The notes: generated by a model from the sequence alone, not told the origin. A stretch of 64,000 nucleotides of DNA from Mesostigma viride (GCA_009746045.1 RPFO01000114.1:1933411-1997410); one strand, 5' to 3'; counted from the stretch's first letter, positions 26,521 through 38,607 are shown. Numbers and translations are program-made.

Positions 26521-26815
26521 GCATGGTGCCGCAGCAGACCCGAGTCTTGCCGTTATAATATGTATGCCGGATTCCAGGGTTTCCGCATAAAAGTTGGGTG
26601 AGAAAGTACTGGAATAATCTACGTTTCCTATGTCCCAGTACCTCAACAAACTAGTAGAAACCTACTTATCAACCTTTGAACATATCATCATGGTTGTGCC
26701 ACCCAACGGCCACTGAAATTCGCGCGAAAACTGGCGAGATCTACCTGCCGCCATCGCCGTCGTCTTCACCTTCGTCCCACGAAAATGCCTGATTTCAGTG
26801 GTACATCCAACACCA

Positions 26816-29800
26816 GCAGCTTAAAGGTGTTCAGATTAACACCCCTGGAGCGGAGTCTCGTGAGGTGTCTAGCAGGAAAGGTGCTGCCCCCGGTGGTGTC
26901 CGTAGGTAGACAACCTTTCTCGTCGGCTCGCGGCTAACAGGCTTCGGAGACAGCCTCTAAACAGTCCCGTTCCACTACCATGCATCGACCTAACAGTCGA
27001 CTGAGACACATGGTGGTGCCGGTATCTCGGGCTAGAACGACAGCTCTCAGCAGCAAGATTAGCAACACCCAACGCATGCTAGATTTCCTACGCCTCTGCG
27101 TTGCGCAAGCATCCCCGAATACCCAGAGCAGGCGGCAGGCTCGCATCCTACGCCTGCAGGACAAAATAAATGCGATGAAAAGCACTATTTCCACCGCTTC
27201 CCTTCCCCCCTCCGTTTCACCCCCCCCACCACCTCCACCCCCCGCCGCATCCACCCCCATCATCCATCGTCGTCCTCCCCTGGTGGGCCAGCAGGCATCC
27301 TTGGCCCTTGCCACTTTTAACACCCGCACATTGCTAGATGACGACCATAGCTGCCGGATCGAGGAGCTAGTCGCATTTTGCATTGAGCATCGTGTATCTA
27401 TATAAGGCGTCCAGGAACACCGCCGCACGGTGCCACTTGGCCTGGTGAGCACTGCTCGCTTGGCGGGTGGCTGGCGGTTTTACTTCGCTGGCAGCGGTAC
27501 GTCTGGCCAAGGTGGTGTTGGTCTTTTGTGTTCGCCGCTGGCAGTTGCTAGCCTCAGCACGCTTAAGTTTCTAACCCCACGCCTTATGGTAGCACATTTC
27601 ACCTCTGTCGAGGGGCGGTCTAAACACCACCTCACGGTGGGGGTGGGCTACGCACCCCACAGTGGTCTACTTGATTCGGCCCGTGAGGAGTTCTTCGAAT
27701 CCTTGCATGACCTTGAGAGGGTCACCCCGGCCCGCCACTTTTTGGTTATGCTGCTCGACGCCAATGCCACGCTCCCCGTGGGCACTGCTGGCAGCCGCTT
27801 TGCGCCTGCTGACACTACTGCTAACGACAACACTCCCCTGTTTTCTGCCTTTTTGCGGGATAGCGGGATGGTTGCTGTCAACTGCCACTTCCAACGTCCC
27901 TCACAGGACTTGGTCACTTTTCGTGGCCCTAACGGCCGTCAGGCCTGTTTGGACTACGTGGTGGTACGGCAGTCCAGGTGCACCTCGGTCCTGGACACCC
28001 GAGTGTTTGACACGCCGACGGTGTGCTCTGACCACCGGTTGGTGCGCGCGACCCTTCGGCTCCGGTTCCACGTCCCCGCGCGCCGCGCCCCAGTGGTCCG
28101 CCCTGACTGGTCTGCTCTACGTCCGGTCAAGGGAGATCCTGAGGACTGGACGGACGCCGAGCACGAGCGGAACTGGTGCCGACGGAAGTACCTGTCGGCA
28201 CTGGACGCCCGGGCGGACGTCGACGAGCTGGACAATGGTGCCCCCAACGCAGCCATTTTTGCGGGCTTTGCGGCCCGTGCCCCGTTGCTGGCGGCCCGGC
28301 ACCTGCCGGTCATGCCCCGCCGCCGCCCCGGCCCGCTCTACCGCCAGGACCCCAAGGTCTTGGCCGCCCGGCACCGCCTCAAGCGTAACCGGGACCCGCT
28401 GCAGAAACCATTGCTCAAGGCCGCCCTTGTGGAGGCCTACGAGCACGCTCAGGACGCGGAGGCGGCCCAGTGCATCGCGGATGCCAAGGCCTGCCAGGCT
28501 CGCAACCAGGGCAAGGACATGTGGTACCACCTCGACCGGCTCGGCGGCCGGCGGCAGCGCACCCCGGTGGAGCACACGGGGGACGGCACGGCGCCGGTAA
28601 GCCTTGACCGCTGGTTGGCCCACAATGTTTCCTTGACCGGTGGGGCTCGCGCCCCCCCCCGCCGCTTCACCCCGAGACGGCCGCCCGCCTCGGGGTCGCC
28701 GGACCCCCGCCGCCGCCAGCGCCCCCCTCCTCGGCCGCGGACTACCAAGTCCCCGCCTTGCAGGAGGGCTGCCTTGCCACTGACGACGTCGTCCCCCCTT
28801 CACTTTGAAGGAATTGGACGGCGCCCTTGCTCGCCTGCGGTACGATGCGGCGGTCGGTGCCGACCACCTTTCTGCTGAGCTGCTGAAGACCCCTGATCTG
28901 GCGGTTAGGGATCTTCTGCTGGCGTTCTGCAACCGTGTCCTGCTCTCTGACGAGCCTCCGCCTGCTGAGTGGCAGACGGCCATCCGCGTCATGCTGTACA
29001 AGAAGGGCTCTGCTGCTGACCCCGGTAACTACCGGGGTGTCTGCCTCCAGAGCGCCGCGCTGAAGGTCTTCATGCGCATGATGCTGCACAGGCTCCGCGC
29101 CGCGCTGGACCCACACCTGGGTGAGTCTCAGATGGGTTTCCGTCGTGGTCGTAACACTGTCATGGCTGTGTTTGTCGCGCGCCGGTTGATGGAGGAGGTG
29201 CGTCGACTTCCCCCTGACAGTTTGCCGCTGGTCTTCATTTTTGTTGACTATATCAAGGCCTTTGACACGGTTCTCTGGGAGGCTCTTTGGGCCATCCTAG
29301 CTCTGGATCGGGTACCACCTGCGTTTATTGCTGCCATTCGCCGTCTGTATGAGGGTTCACAGGCAGTAGTGCGGACTGCGGAGGGCACCACTCCACCATT
29401 CCCCCTTCACCACGGGGTGTGGCAAGGTTGTGTCCTGTCCCCATACCTGTTCATTATTGTCGTGGATCACGTCATGCGCCGGGCACGTGCGCGCTTTACT
29501 GCTCTTAAGGGGTTCGAGCCAGGCTTGGACATCCTTAACGTGAAAGAGCACGGCGGGGTTAGACCTGGTTACCGCCTTGCCGACCTGATTTATGCGGATG
29601 ATACCACCCTCATCGAGAGCCCCGAGCACATTCAGACCTGGCTGGACTGCCTGGGCCTGGAGGCGCGGGCGGTGGGGCTGGAGATTAGTGTCAAAACTGA
29701 GGCGATGGTGATAGGAGCATCCAGTAAACCACCGCTGCCGCGCCTGCTCGACGGGACGGAGGTCCCGTTCCGCGACCGCTTCAAGCTGTTGGGGAGCTGG

Positions 29801-30585
29801 CTTCCTGACACCGCCGACGATGTGGACACCCGCATCGGCCTTGCCTGGGCCAAGCTCCGTTCGCTCACACCCTACTGGCGCTCGAAGGGCCTCAACGGGC
29901 ACCGCAAGCGCATGCTCTTCAAGGTCCTCGTCCTCACGGTGCTCACGTACGGCGCCGAGGCGTGGACCCTCCCACCCAAACTGGCAGCTCGGCTCGACGG
30001 CACAGTTTACAGGATGCTCCGGCAGGTCCTTAATGTAGGTTTTTCCGAGCGTCCGTCATCAGAGTCTTTGTATCATGGCATGCCTCGTGTTTCGGACGAG
30101 ATTAGGCAGCGTAGGATAGCATTTGTAGGACACCTTGCACGCACCAGCCAGGTCGACACCACCCTCGGTCTGGCCGGCCCCCAGCGGCTTGGACAGCCAG
30201 GGCGGCACATTCTGACCTGGCCTGGCCCCAAGGACATTCCCAAAAGGGTAGGGAAACCTGTCACGAACTACGTTCAGATGTTGCTGGACGACCTAGTGGT
30301 CCCAGCCCAGTTTGAGCACCGCATCCACTCTCTCTCCCGTCTTTGGACTGCCATGCAGGACAAGACGCGGTGGAAGAAGATTGTCAAGGCGCACACGCCC
30401 GACCCTGTGGGCAAGCCACCTCCCCCCAAGCGGAGGAGGCGTTTTGATGAGTAGTGCAGTTAGGATTTTTCTAGATAGAGTTAGGATAGTTCGATCACGC
30501 GGCTTCCTCCACCCCATCCATCATGAAATATGTGCTACATGACCTCCCCACGGAGGCATGTTATAATTTAATTTAATTTAATTTA
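26816..30585 (+). mobile_element. Full-length LINE (endonuclease + reverse transcriptase) with target-site duplication
   Basis: The element is flanked by an exact 11-bp duplication, ATCCAACACCA, at 26805-26815 and 30586-30596, and ends in an (AATTT)n tail at about 30563-30585, the marks of target-primed insertion. The 3' UTR holds CTACATGACCTCCCC ACGGAGG, a small hairpin also found in the truncated copy at 37310-38607. The exact duplication suggests a fairly recent insertion. The 5' UTR runs to about 26979. Confidence 0.92.
26980..30454 (+). pseudogene. LINE polyprotein: apurinic-type endonuclease and reverse transcriptase, disabled
   Basis: One long coding frame is broken twice. The N-terminal part (26980-27405) has a basic and Pro-rich region and starts the endonuclease with LATFNTRTLLD; a TAA at 27403-27405 interrupts it just before GVQEHRR, whose Gln-Glu belongs to the catalytic core. 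The same frame resumes and carries LLDANATLPVG and YVVVRQSR..SDHRLVRATL (endonuclease end) up to 28878. The reverse transcriptase lies in the next frame (28805-30454), implying a one-base slip, probably in the C run at about 28650-28660. Its motifs are intact: NYRGVCLQS, QMGFRRGRNT, FIFVDYIKAFDTV, GVWQGCVLSPYLFII, LIYADDTTLIE, then YGAEAWTLPPKLAARLDG and a basic C-terminus KRRRRFDE. Without reading through the stop and shifting frame it cannot make the full protein. No separate ORF1 with a zinc knuckle was seen. Confidence 0.9.
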
Positions 30586-30944
30586 ATCCAACACCATGTT
30601 TTCTGGCATACGCGGGCTTTTGGTTCCCGCCGCACATTTGAAAGTGCTGTCGTCCGGCTTTTTGCCTTTGCACCGTGTGCAGTTCTTGGGCGTTTGGAAT
30701 CATGGCATGGCTAACATGATGACTGACTAGCTAGACCTTTTCAGTGGTTTTCCATTTGCGGGTATTTCCTCGTAAATGGTGGGAGAGCGATCGCAGCAAT
30801 GGTGCTCACCACTACACACTCCCGGCCAGTTAGGCTCGAAACACACGCCCTGATCAAGCATGCTGTTTCCGGCCCCACCATCTAGGTCATCTAGTCGCTC
30901 TACACGTAAGCCAGCCATAATCTCAATGCACACGGATATACATT

Positions 30945-31068
30945 TCCATCACCATTCATCTTCATCATCCAGAACGACTCGAACACGCGGACAAGATAAC
31001 GGCAGGCTCGAGCTACCATGGTCCGGATTCTCCCGATTTCTGGCCTGCGCTGGTTGTCTCCTTGGTAC
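30945..31068 (+). mobile_element. Short dispersed element (SINE-like), fullest copy
   Basis: Order of blocks: CATCACCATTCATCTTCATC, ATCCAGAACGACTCGAACAC, GCGGACAAGATAACGGCAGG, CTCGAGCTACCATGGTCC, GGATTCTCCCGATTTCTGGC, CTGCGCTGGTTGTCTCCTTG. On the reverse strand it carries GTTCGAGTC, which fits the pol III B-box consensus, with a weaker A-box-like TAGCTCGAG about 35 bp upstream. This suggests a tRNA-derived SINE read from the minus strand, but that is inference. From 30597 to 30944 and from 31069 to 32365 I see no gene; open frames at 31650-32293 show no recognisable domain. Confidence 0.7.
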
Positions 31069-32365
31069 ATAACTGTTTGCAGCTGTCACAAAACAAATCC
31101 AAAAAATACCAGGATTTTTTCTTGAGTTCTACGGGATGTAAGTAGTCCGTCCACCGAATTTCAGACCGAAAATCTCGTATCTACTGTGCCTGCCACGTGT
31201 CAGATTACAACGCGATACATCGCGTTCTAATAAAACACGGGTTAAAGCTGGTAAGGAAACCAGAAAATAAATCCTCAACCCACATCAGGGCAGAATAATT
31301 GCCGGTACGCCAGGTACGTAGTCCGATACTCCACATGGGAAAACCAGCGAGAATGATGATTCCATCAAAATACATGGCAGCAGCATTACAAAAGTTCTGG
31401 TAGCTGTAACCACAGCATTGTCTGCAAATGGAGCATCCAAAACTGGCACGCTGCACCCGGTGACAACACTTTGTAAGGCCTGCTTGCAAGTAACGCCACC
31501 CTTGAACTCACGTGAACTCACTGGGCAGCAGTGTGCCATAAACCACTGGCGTCAGCACCACTGCAAGAGCCAAAAGCAAGGTATATTATCCATTGTGCAT
31601 AATTCTGGCCCCTGCACGTCGACAAATGCATTAAATAGCCACCTAGCTGGTGCGGAAAAGCTCAACCGATGCGGACAGCCGCAACCTGCCAACCACTGAA
31701 CTTCCAACGAGCCAGTCTCCCTGTGTCGGCCGATCATACAAAAATGCAGGGTGGCTCACTCGCCCGCACACTCTGGCAGGGATGAAGGCCTCGGCTAACG
31801 ATGGACACAAAAACCAAGCAAATGGTTTCCATCCTCCCCTTGGAGGGAAAATAAGGAACCGCCTTTGGACAAACTTGTGTGCGCGCAGGGGCCTACCCAG
31901 AAAAAATGTGGCGCTGGGCCTTCATGTGTCTGCCTTGGCATTCAAGTCAAGGGGAAGCAACAGGTCAAGCCAAGAGGGACCAAACCCTCGTTCGACCCCA
32001 TGCGTTACACACGCCTTCAATGCCGAGCCGCCGCAAAAAGTTACAGACCGAAAACTAAAGCTCAAAGGATAATGCTCGTCGAAACAGTAAATCTCATGCC
32101 TGCATTTCCCACCTCCGGCCTCCGCTCATGGCGACAGGTCTCCTGCGCAACAAACAGTCATAGTCTTCTTGCCTGGCAAGGCTGTCCGAATTATTCTCGC
32201 GTTGGCGAACTGCACAGAACATTAATCCTGTGCGGGCGCCCCCCACTCTGTCACTCCCTGGCGGCCTTGCTCCTCGCTGTATCCGCCTGGTGAGGCGGCC
32301 AGGATTACTCCTGCACGGGCGGCCTTCACTACGTCAGGCGGCCCTCACTCCTGCGTTGGTGCCCT

Positions 32366-33360
32366 TCACTCCTTGGTGGCTGACTTGAGGTAGGCAATCA
32401 GGTCCGTGCGGTCCTGGGGCGCCTTGAGGCCCGCAAACACCATCTTGGTCCCTGGGATGTACTTCTTGGGGTTGAGCAGGTACTCGTACAGGGTCTCCTC
32501 CGCCCAAACGACGCCTGGGGAGGCACCGGGGGGGAGGGGGGGGGGGGGGGGGGGGGGGGGCGGCAAAAGGGAGGGGGGGAGATTAGCGTCAACAGGGGGC
32601 AGGGCACGAGATAAGTTTAACTTCTTGTTCTTCTCCCTCCTCGCCGCCGCCGCCCCCCCCCCCCCCGCTCTCTCGCTCTCGCTCTCTACCTCCCTCTCTC
32701 TTCGTCTAAGGACACACACGCCCTACACATTTTAGGGCTCTATCTAGGAAACTCTGATGCAAGTGGACAACCGTGCATAAGCTAGCACACCACAGGGACT
32801 TACTTGGAAGCTGAGAAAAAAAGGAATACACAGACCAAACCAAAACAACACACGTTAATGCGCACTTGGCCGCACTACACAAAAGCCAAGAAATATAATG
32901 CAATTCGTCGATAGTAAGCTTAAACAAGCCGCAGGCAGCAACAGAGGCCGTCTCATGCGTAGAATGGAAATTGTCCACGGCATTGTGCCAGTGCTGGCAT
33001 ACACAGCACTACTAGTGCCATAAACATACCCTTAGCCTTGTTGGCCGCCGAGTACGAGTAGCCAGCGATTGTTCCTGACTGCCTTCCGAACAGGCCGCCA
33101 AGGTTAGGTCCCTGCTTGTGGCCACCGCCCTGCGTATTAAAAAGCAAACACACACGAAAGGTCTTTGTTACGCCCAGGTCAAGCCACCTGCCGCCTAGAC
33201 GGCCTGATTTGCACAACCACGGCGAGCCGCCCACGGAAAATGCGCGTCACTGCCGCGGACTTACTGGCTCGGCAACGTGGCACTGAGAGCACTTGGTCTT
33301 AAAAATCTTGGCTCCCCTCTCAGCATCACCCGCAGGAGCCTGATCAAAAGTGTCGGCCAT
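32366..33360 (-). CDS. cytC: Cytochrome c
   Basis: Three exons: 33360-33265, 33129-33030, 32514-32366, GT-AG borders, phases consistent, 114 aa. It is the soluble haem protein of the mitochondrial intermembrane space that carries electrons from complex III to complex IV. The haem attachment motif CSQCH is at residues 25-29, followed by [41 protein letters not shown] with the Met haem ligand in TKMVFAG, and the C-terminal helix [11 protein letters not shown]. The N-terminal extension ([16 protein letters not shown]) and the CHVAEPGGGHKQG stretch are of the green algal/plant kind, which supports the organism guess. There is no signal sequence, as usual for cytochrome c. Intron 2 holds a run of about 40 G/C (32525-32562, seen as G on the plus strand). 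It is divergent from the DUF427 gene, about 1.26 kb between start codons. Confidence 0.96.
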
Positions 33361-33634
33361 CTTTTCTGTAGGGGTGCTTGTTGTCAGCAGCAATGGTGCG
33401 AGGTCGTTGCTGCGATGGGCGACGTTTGCAGTTCACCGCCTCCTGGGCAACTGGCATGTCGTCGGCGACGTCATCATGCACCCGGCTTGCCAGCCAGGAA
33501 CCGACAAATTTCGCAGCACCCTTGGCGGGTACGGCTCGCAGACATACGCAGCCACATCCCAGTCAATAACCCACCGGACGCAAAACGCAATATGCTTGGG
33601 TTCTTACAGTAGTAGGCTCAAGTACTGGACTGTA

Positions 33635-33830
33635 CTGTTAGTTAGTTAGTTAGTTGAGTCCCACGCCGCACATGGGCAGCAGATTACTGTCCAGTACTTG
33701 TAGAGTACTGTAGTGTACTGTACTGTGCTGTACTGCACAAGTTGAGAACTCTGAACGCTCTGAACGCTGCGCCGCTAACCGGCCACGAACCGGCCGCGAA
33801 CCGGCCGCGAACCGGCCGCGAACCGGGTTT
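33635..33830. repeat. Short repeats upstream of cytochrome c
   Basis: TTAGTTAGTTAGTTAG (33638-33656), an imperfect inverted pair around CAAGTACTGGACTGTACTG and CTGTCCAGTACTTG (33612-33700), TGTACTGTACTGTGCTGTACTG (33713-33736) and a 10-11-bp CCGGCCGCGAA array (33777-33826). All are non-coding. From 33361 to 34619 I see no gene; this is the shared 5' region of the two divergent genes. Confidence 0.8.
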
Positions 33831-34619
33831 TTGTAGAATCATGATCAAGATTGTCAAGCGTGTCGACAACTGTGACCGACCGACGCCGCTGGCCGGGACT
33901 TCGCGCTACCATTCGCGCCACCCTTACCGTACAAAGCATTGCGGATCCTGCGCAACGTGTCCTCTCGTAGGCACGATTGTGTGAAGTATCTGCAGTGGTA
34001 GTGGTCCGAAAGTCTTGTCAATTTGGCATGCCCCCAGTAGGCCACGTAAGCCTGGTCGGGTGGAGACTGAGAAATATGGGTGAGCGTAACTTCCTAAACA
34101 GCGTCAGTGTGGTAGTCAGGCGTGCGTGCGTGCGTGCGTGGAAGCCCCACGGAGGCCATGTCGACCGGTCTTTTGGTTGCCGCCTCCCAGGCTTGTATCT
34201 CCCGCACATTTCAGGCCGTCTTAGAGCGCAACATTATCAACCCGAGCTCGTCAAGGCCCACCCGCTTGTGCCAGGTGCGTGATAAAGATCATGCGTTATT
34301 ATAGACCATAGAAGGTGGCCCCGATGCCCATAACCGTCTGCCCATGTCCTTACCCGGCCGTCGCACTGCGGTCCTTGCGTGGATAGAAGCACCTAGCCAG
34401 GAAAAACACGCTTGGTCGGTAACCGCTTTTTCGGAAATCCAAGGCTCGCTGTTGTTGTGTTTTGCTAATTGGAGTAATGGCTAATCCCGCTGACTACCAT
34501 ATGGACGTGCGCAAACCACACCACTTCAGGCGTCTCGGCATCTGACTTGGGCCGCACCTGGCGCGAAAAAAGCCCATTTGGTATATTATTCGAGGAGCAC
34601 AGTAACTACAGTGAGCGTT

Positions 34620-35850
34620 ATGGGAGCCAATCGAGGCAGGATTGAGCCGGGTCCAGGCCAGGAGTCCGTCTGGGACTACCCGCGACCCGCCATTGCACAG
34701 CCAACCACGAAACACTTGCAGGCAAGTCGCAACGACCGTAGTTGCTTTGCCCGCTTCGACCTGCTTCTTTCTGGGCACGTAGTTATCTCATTTCCTGCAG
34801 CCACACTTTTCTGAATGCACGGTTGTGACTTTCTCTTTGCTATCTATCTCGATGAATTAATCTCATCTGTACCTCATATCACCTACCTCTCTCATACCCC
34901 ATATTACTGCGCCGGCCAGGTCATCTTTAACAACAAGACCATCATGGACACCAAGCGCGGCTTCCGTGTGCTGGAGACGTCACACCCGCCCACCTACTAC
35001 TTCCCCCGTGAGGACGTCGACATGAGCTGCTTTGAGGAGGTGCCAGGTGTCGGCTCCATATGCGAGTGGAAGGGGGGGGCCGTCTACTTCAACATCGTGG
35101 TGGATGGCAAGAGGTGGGTGAAAAGTCAGGTGGGTCCCGATGTTGAATATGACAGGTAACCATGCCATAAAGTGTTGCATGTGGATGGCAAACGGTGGAT
35201 CTTGCAGCATTTGTGGAGGTGGGTCTTACTGTAACTGTGGCTTATTTGTGTGCAAAGATTTACATACTCGTACTTACTACAAGTAAGTGAGACAACTATT
35301 CATCATACTGTACTCATACTGTGTGCATTGTGGCAGTCATGGATCCACCTGCAAGTATCTTGCGTTGACTGAGGGGGGCGAAAGCATTGCTTTCTCTTCT
35401 TTCTTCTGTGTGTGTGATGGCGGTGACGTGTGCGCCAGATTCTAGAAGGCCGCCTAGACTCATTTTCAGATGCTGCATGCTGACCCTGTTAATTAATTTA
35501 CTATGAAGCACGCGACTGCTTCACGTGGATGCCAATACAGAGTAAAGGAATCTTCAGCCCCTATACACAACGAGAAGGAAGCTGACCCTGGCGTAGTTGC
35601 CCTTCAATGATGTGATCAATGGTGGGATGCACGCTGCGCCAGGTTAGAGAGGATTGCCTGGAGCTACCCGAACCCCACCGAGTCGTTCAAGGGCATGGCC
35701 GGGTACATCGCTGTATACCCGTGGGCCATGGACGCCTGCCTCGTGGATGGCGAAAAGGCCACACCGCAGGAGGGCAGGTTCTATGGAGGATGGATCACCA
35801 AGGACGTCGTGGGGCCGTTCAAGGGGGGGGCTGGCACCTGGGGGTGGTGA
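34620..35850 (+). CDS. DUF427 family protein
   Basis: Three exons: 34620-34721, 34920-35113, 35643-35850; phases close, 167 aa. The product matches the DUF427 family of small proteins common in bacteria and algae. It has SVWDYPRPA near residue 16, then VIFNNKTIMDTKRGFRVLE, TSHPPTYYFPREDVDM, CEWKGGAVYFNIVVDGKR, IAWSYPNPT, and the C-terminal tail FYGGWITKDVVGPFKGG with a final TWGW that many bacterial members share. Biochemical function is not established for the family, so none is given. The first intron has a GC-AG border (TTGCAG|GCAAGT), the only non-GT donor seen in this window. About 65 bp into intron 2 a copy of the exon 2 end recurs (TGGATGGCAAACGGTGG near 35181, against TGGATGGCAAGAGGTGG). 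The second intron also contains small repeats of AAGTAAGTGAGACAACTA type. Confidence 0.9.
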
Positions 35851-36439
35851 CTTTCATGTCTTCCTAGGGCGTAAGGTCTGCCAGGGAAGCTTTTACACAA
35901 GAAGTGTTTCAGTCATCACTTAATATGGCGCACTTCATATGAAAATCATCCTGATACTGTCTTCAATTAGTAGCTTTGTTCTTTCGATGGCATCGATAGT
36001 GTATATAGTTGTCTCACTCCGTATTTCTTCTCTGGGTGGATTACCGATGTGCGCCGGCAGCTTAGGTCCTGCCTCATGCGCATGCAGTGGCAGGGACTTG
36101 GGTTGAATTGGTAGTATTGTGTATTATACGGACCGCGTTGCATTATTGCATGATAAATTTTCTGTCAATTGATTATGACAAGTAGCTACATGCGTGCCGT
36201 GGTTAGCTGGGAGATAATAAACTCGATCTGCCACTATGCAAGTAAAAGATATCCTGCATGCATGACTGGGCCAGTGAATCTGCTATATGTAAAGCATGAC
36301 ACAACTATGTGGTCACTTGGGGTCTCATGTGACCGTCCTAGAACGTACCAGTTCCTGCAAGCTCCAGGAGATTAGTGCGCCCCTAGCTAGCTGTTTTAAT
36401 ATTTAATTTAATGATCGTACCATCACATTAAAAAATCAA

Positions 36440-36540
36440 AGTGAAACATATCCCCGTTGGGAGTACATGTAGCACATATCCCTGAGAAGGGGCATATGGC
36501 ATACATTCTGGGCTACTTCCTGCAAGGGTAGGGTGTAAAC
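36440..36540 (-). mobile_element. LINE 3'-end fragment
   Basis: Reverse copy of the 4800-4909 type 3' terminus: CCCCGTTGGGAGTACATGTA, GCACATATCCC, GGGGCATATGGC, GGCTACTTCCTGCAAGG. It is 5'-truncated to about 100 bp. The interval 35851-36439 holds the DUF427 gene 3' region with nothing else supported. Confidence 0.7.
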
Positions 36541-36615
36541 TACTAATTTTATACTGACTAGGTTGTCCCCAGTTTACAAATTAACCAATTTTACCCCGAC
36601 TCCCGGAGGGCGCCG

Positions 36616-37228
36616 CCCGAGATTAAATAAGAGGTACCTTGAAATTAAATAAGAGGCACGCCTCTATCCAGATATATTTTTGGAGGCGAATTTCTATTGG
36701 CGTTAAGTTGTAGTATAGTACGACAACGTGTCAGACCGTATAATTTATTCCGACTTCTACATTCAGTTCACCGCTTGGTCAAAAAAGGATCACTTATATC
36801 AAGAAAACAATAAAGATCACTTATATACCCTACTTCTCCGTAAAATCTCATCGACCGGGTTTCGAAACAACCCACGAACGCCGTAGATGCAGATCCAACG
36901 GAGCAAACAACGTCAAGACCGACGCGGCGCCAAATAGTCGCCACGGTTCCTTTTCTGCGAGCCATTTTACAACGTACGTCGCGCCGCGTCGTGTACCCAA
37001 GCCCTTTTCTGAACGTGAGATCCAAAATCCGCTTGCCAGACCGGGAACTCCGTCCAATACCGTCGTGCATTGAATTGAATTGGAACATAAGTCCTTCTTT
37101 CCGTCACCCTTGACATGTTTTCGTACAATACTACAAATTAACGCCAATAGAAATTCGCCTCCGAACATATATCTCGATAGAGGTGTGCGTCTTATTTAAT
37201 TTCAAGGTACCTCTTAATTAATCTCGGC
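36616..37228. mobile_element. Inverted-repeat transposable element, about 613 bp
   Basis: Left arm (about 36616-36735) reads CGAGATTAAATAAGAGGTAC, CTTGAAATTAAATAAGAGGC, GGAGGCGAATTTCTATTGGC, GTTAAGTTGTAGTA. The right arm (about 37118-37228) is its inverse with about 10% differences. The interior (36736-37117) has a minus-strand open frame of about 106 codons with no recognised domain. The outer flanks also show related ACCCCGACT sequence on both sides, so the true ends may lie somewhat further out. Non-autonomous DNA transposon is the likeliest reading. Confidence 0.7.
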
Positions 37229-37309
37229 CCCCGCCTTCCGCTAATTTGCTAATTTGCTAAATGTGCTAAAAAAGAGCCAATTTCACCCCGACTACACCGG
37301 CCTGCTCTG

Positions 37310-38607
37310 GATTAAAATTAAATTAAATTATAACATGCCTCCGTTGGGGGGTCATGTAGCACATATTCCTTGATGGGTGGTGGAAAGGAGAGAGCCGCGT
37401 AATCGAACTATCCTAACGCTAAGCTACCTAGTCTAGAAAATCCTAACTGGGCACCCTACTCGCCAAAACGCCTCCTCCTCTTGGGGGGAGGGGGCTTGCC
37501 CACAGGGTCGGGCGTGTGAGCCTTGACAATCTTCGATGCCACCGCGTCTTATTCTGCATGGCAGTCCAAAGAAGGGAGAGAGAGTGGATGCGGTGCTCAA
37601 ACTGGGCTGGGACCAGTAGGTCATCCAGCAGCACCTGTACGTAGTTCGTGACATGTTTCCCTACCCTTTTGGGAATGTCTTTGGGGCCAGGCCAGGTCAG
37701 AATGTGCGGCCCTGGCTGGCCAAGCCGCTGGGGGCCTGCCAGACCAAGGGCGGTGTCGACCTGGCTAGTGCGAGCAAGGTGTCCTACACATGCTATCCTA
37801 CGCTGTCTAATCTCGCCCGAAATGCGAGGCATGCCCTGATACAAAGACTCTGATGACGGGCGCTTGGAAAACCCTACGTTCAAGACCTGCCGGAGCATCC
37901 TGTAAACTGTGCCGTCTAGCCTAGCTGCCAGTGTGGGTGTGAGTGTCCACGCCTCGGCGCCATACGTGAGCACCGTGAGGACGAGGACCTTGAAGAGCAT
38001 GCGCTTGCGGTGGTCGCCCAGGCCCTTGGAGCGCCAGTAGGTGTTGAGCGAACGGAGCCTAGCCCAGGCCAGGCCGATGCGGGTGTCCACATCGTCGGCG
38101 GTGTCAGGGAGCCAGCTCCCTAACAGCTTGAAGCGATCGAGGAACGGGACCGTCGTCCCATCGAGCAGGCGCGGCAGCGGCGGTGTACTGGAGGCCCCAA
38201 TCACCATCGCCTCAGTTTTGACACTAGCTAATCTCCAACCCCACCGCCCTCGCCTCCAGGCCCAGACAGTCCAGCCAGGTCTGAATGTGCTCGGGGCGCG
38301 CGATGAGGGTGGTGTCATCCGCATAAATCAGGTCGGCCAGGCGGTAACCACGTCTAACCCCGCCATGCTCTTTCTCGTTCAGGATGTCCTAGCCTGGCTC
38401 GAACCCCTTAAGAGCAGTAAAGCGCGGCGCATGACGTGATCCACGACAATAATGAACAGGTATGGGGACAGGACACAACCTTGCCACACCCCGTGGTGAA
38501 GGGGGAATGGTGGGGTGGTGCCTTCCGCAGTCCGCACTACTGCCTGTGAGCCCTCATACAGTCGGCGAATGGCAGCAATAAACGCAGGTGGCACGCTGCT
38601 CTGGATG
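37310..38607 (-). mobile_element. 5'-truncated LINE copy
   Basis: This is a close relative of the LINE at 26816-30585, in reverse orientation. The tail (AATTT-type) is at 37310-37340, the hairpin CCTCC/GGAGG just after it, and the coding region runs from about 37450 up to 38607, starting inside the reverse transcriptase (PPAFIAAIRRLYEGSQAVV). It keeps GVWQGCVLSPYLFII and the C-terminal YGAEAWTLTPTLAARLDG. A frameshift near 38400 and others break the frame, so it is inactive. Confidence 0.9.

Noticed and set aside
27662-28600. Alternative 312-codon frame over the LINE endonuclease
   Set aside because: Out-of-frame shadow; the other frame carries the conserved endonuclease motifs.
31650-32293. 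Overlapping open frames upstream of cytochrome c 3' end
   Set aside because: No recognisable domain, unremarkable composition, and no splice or start context.
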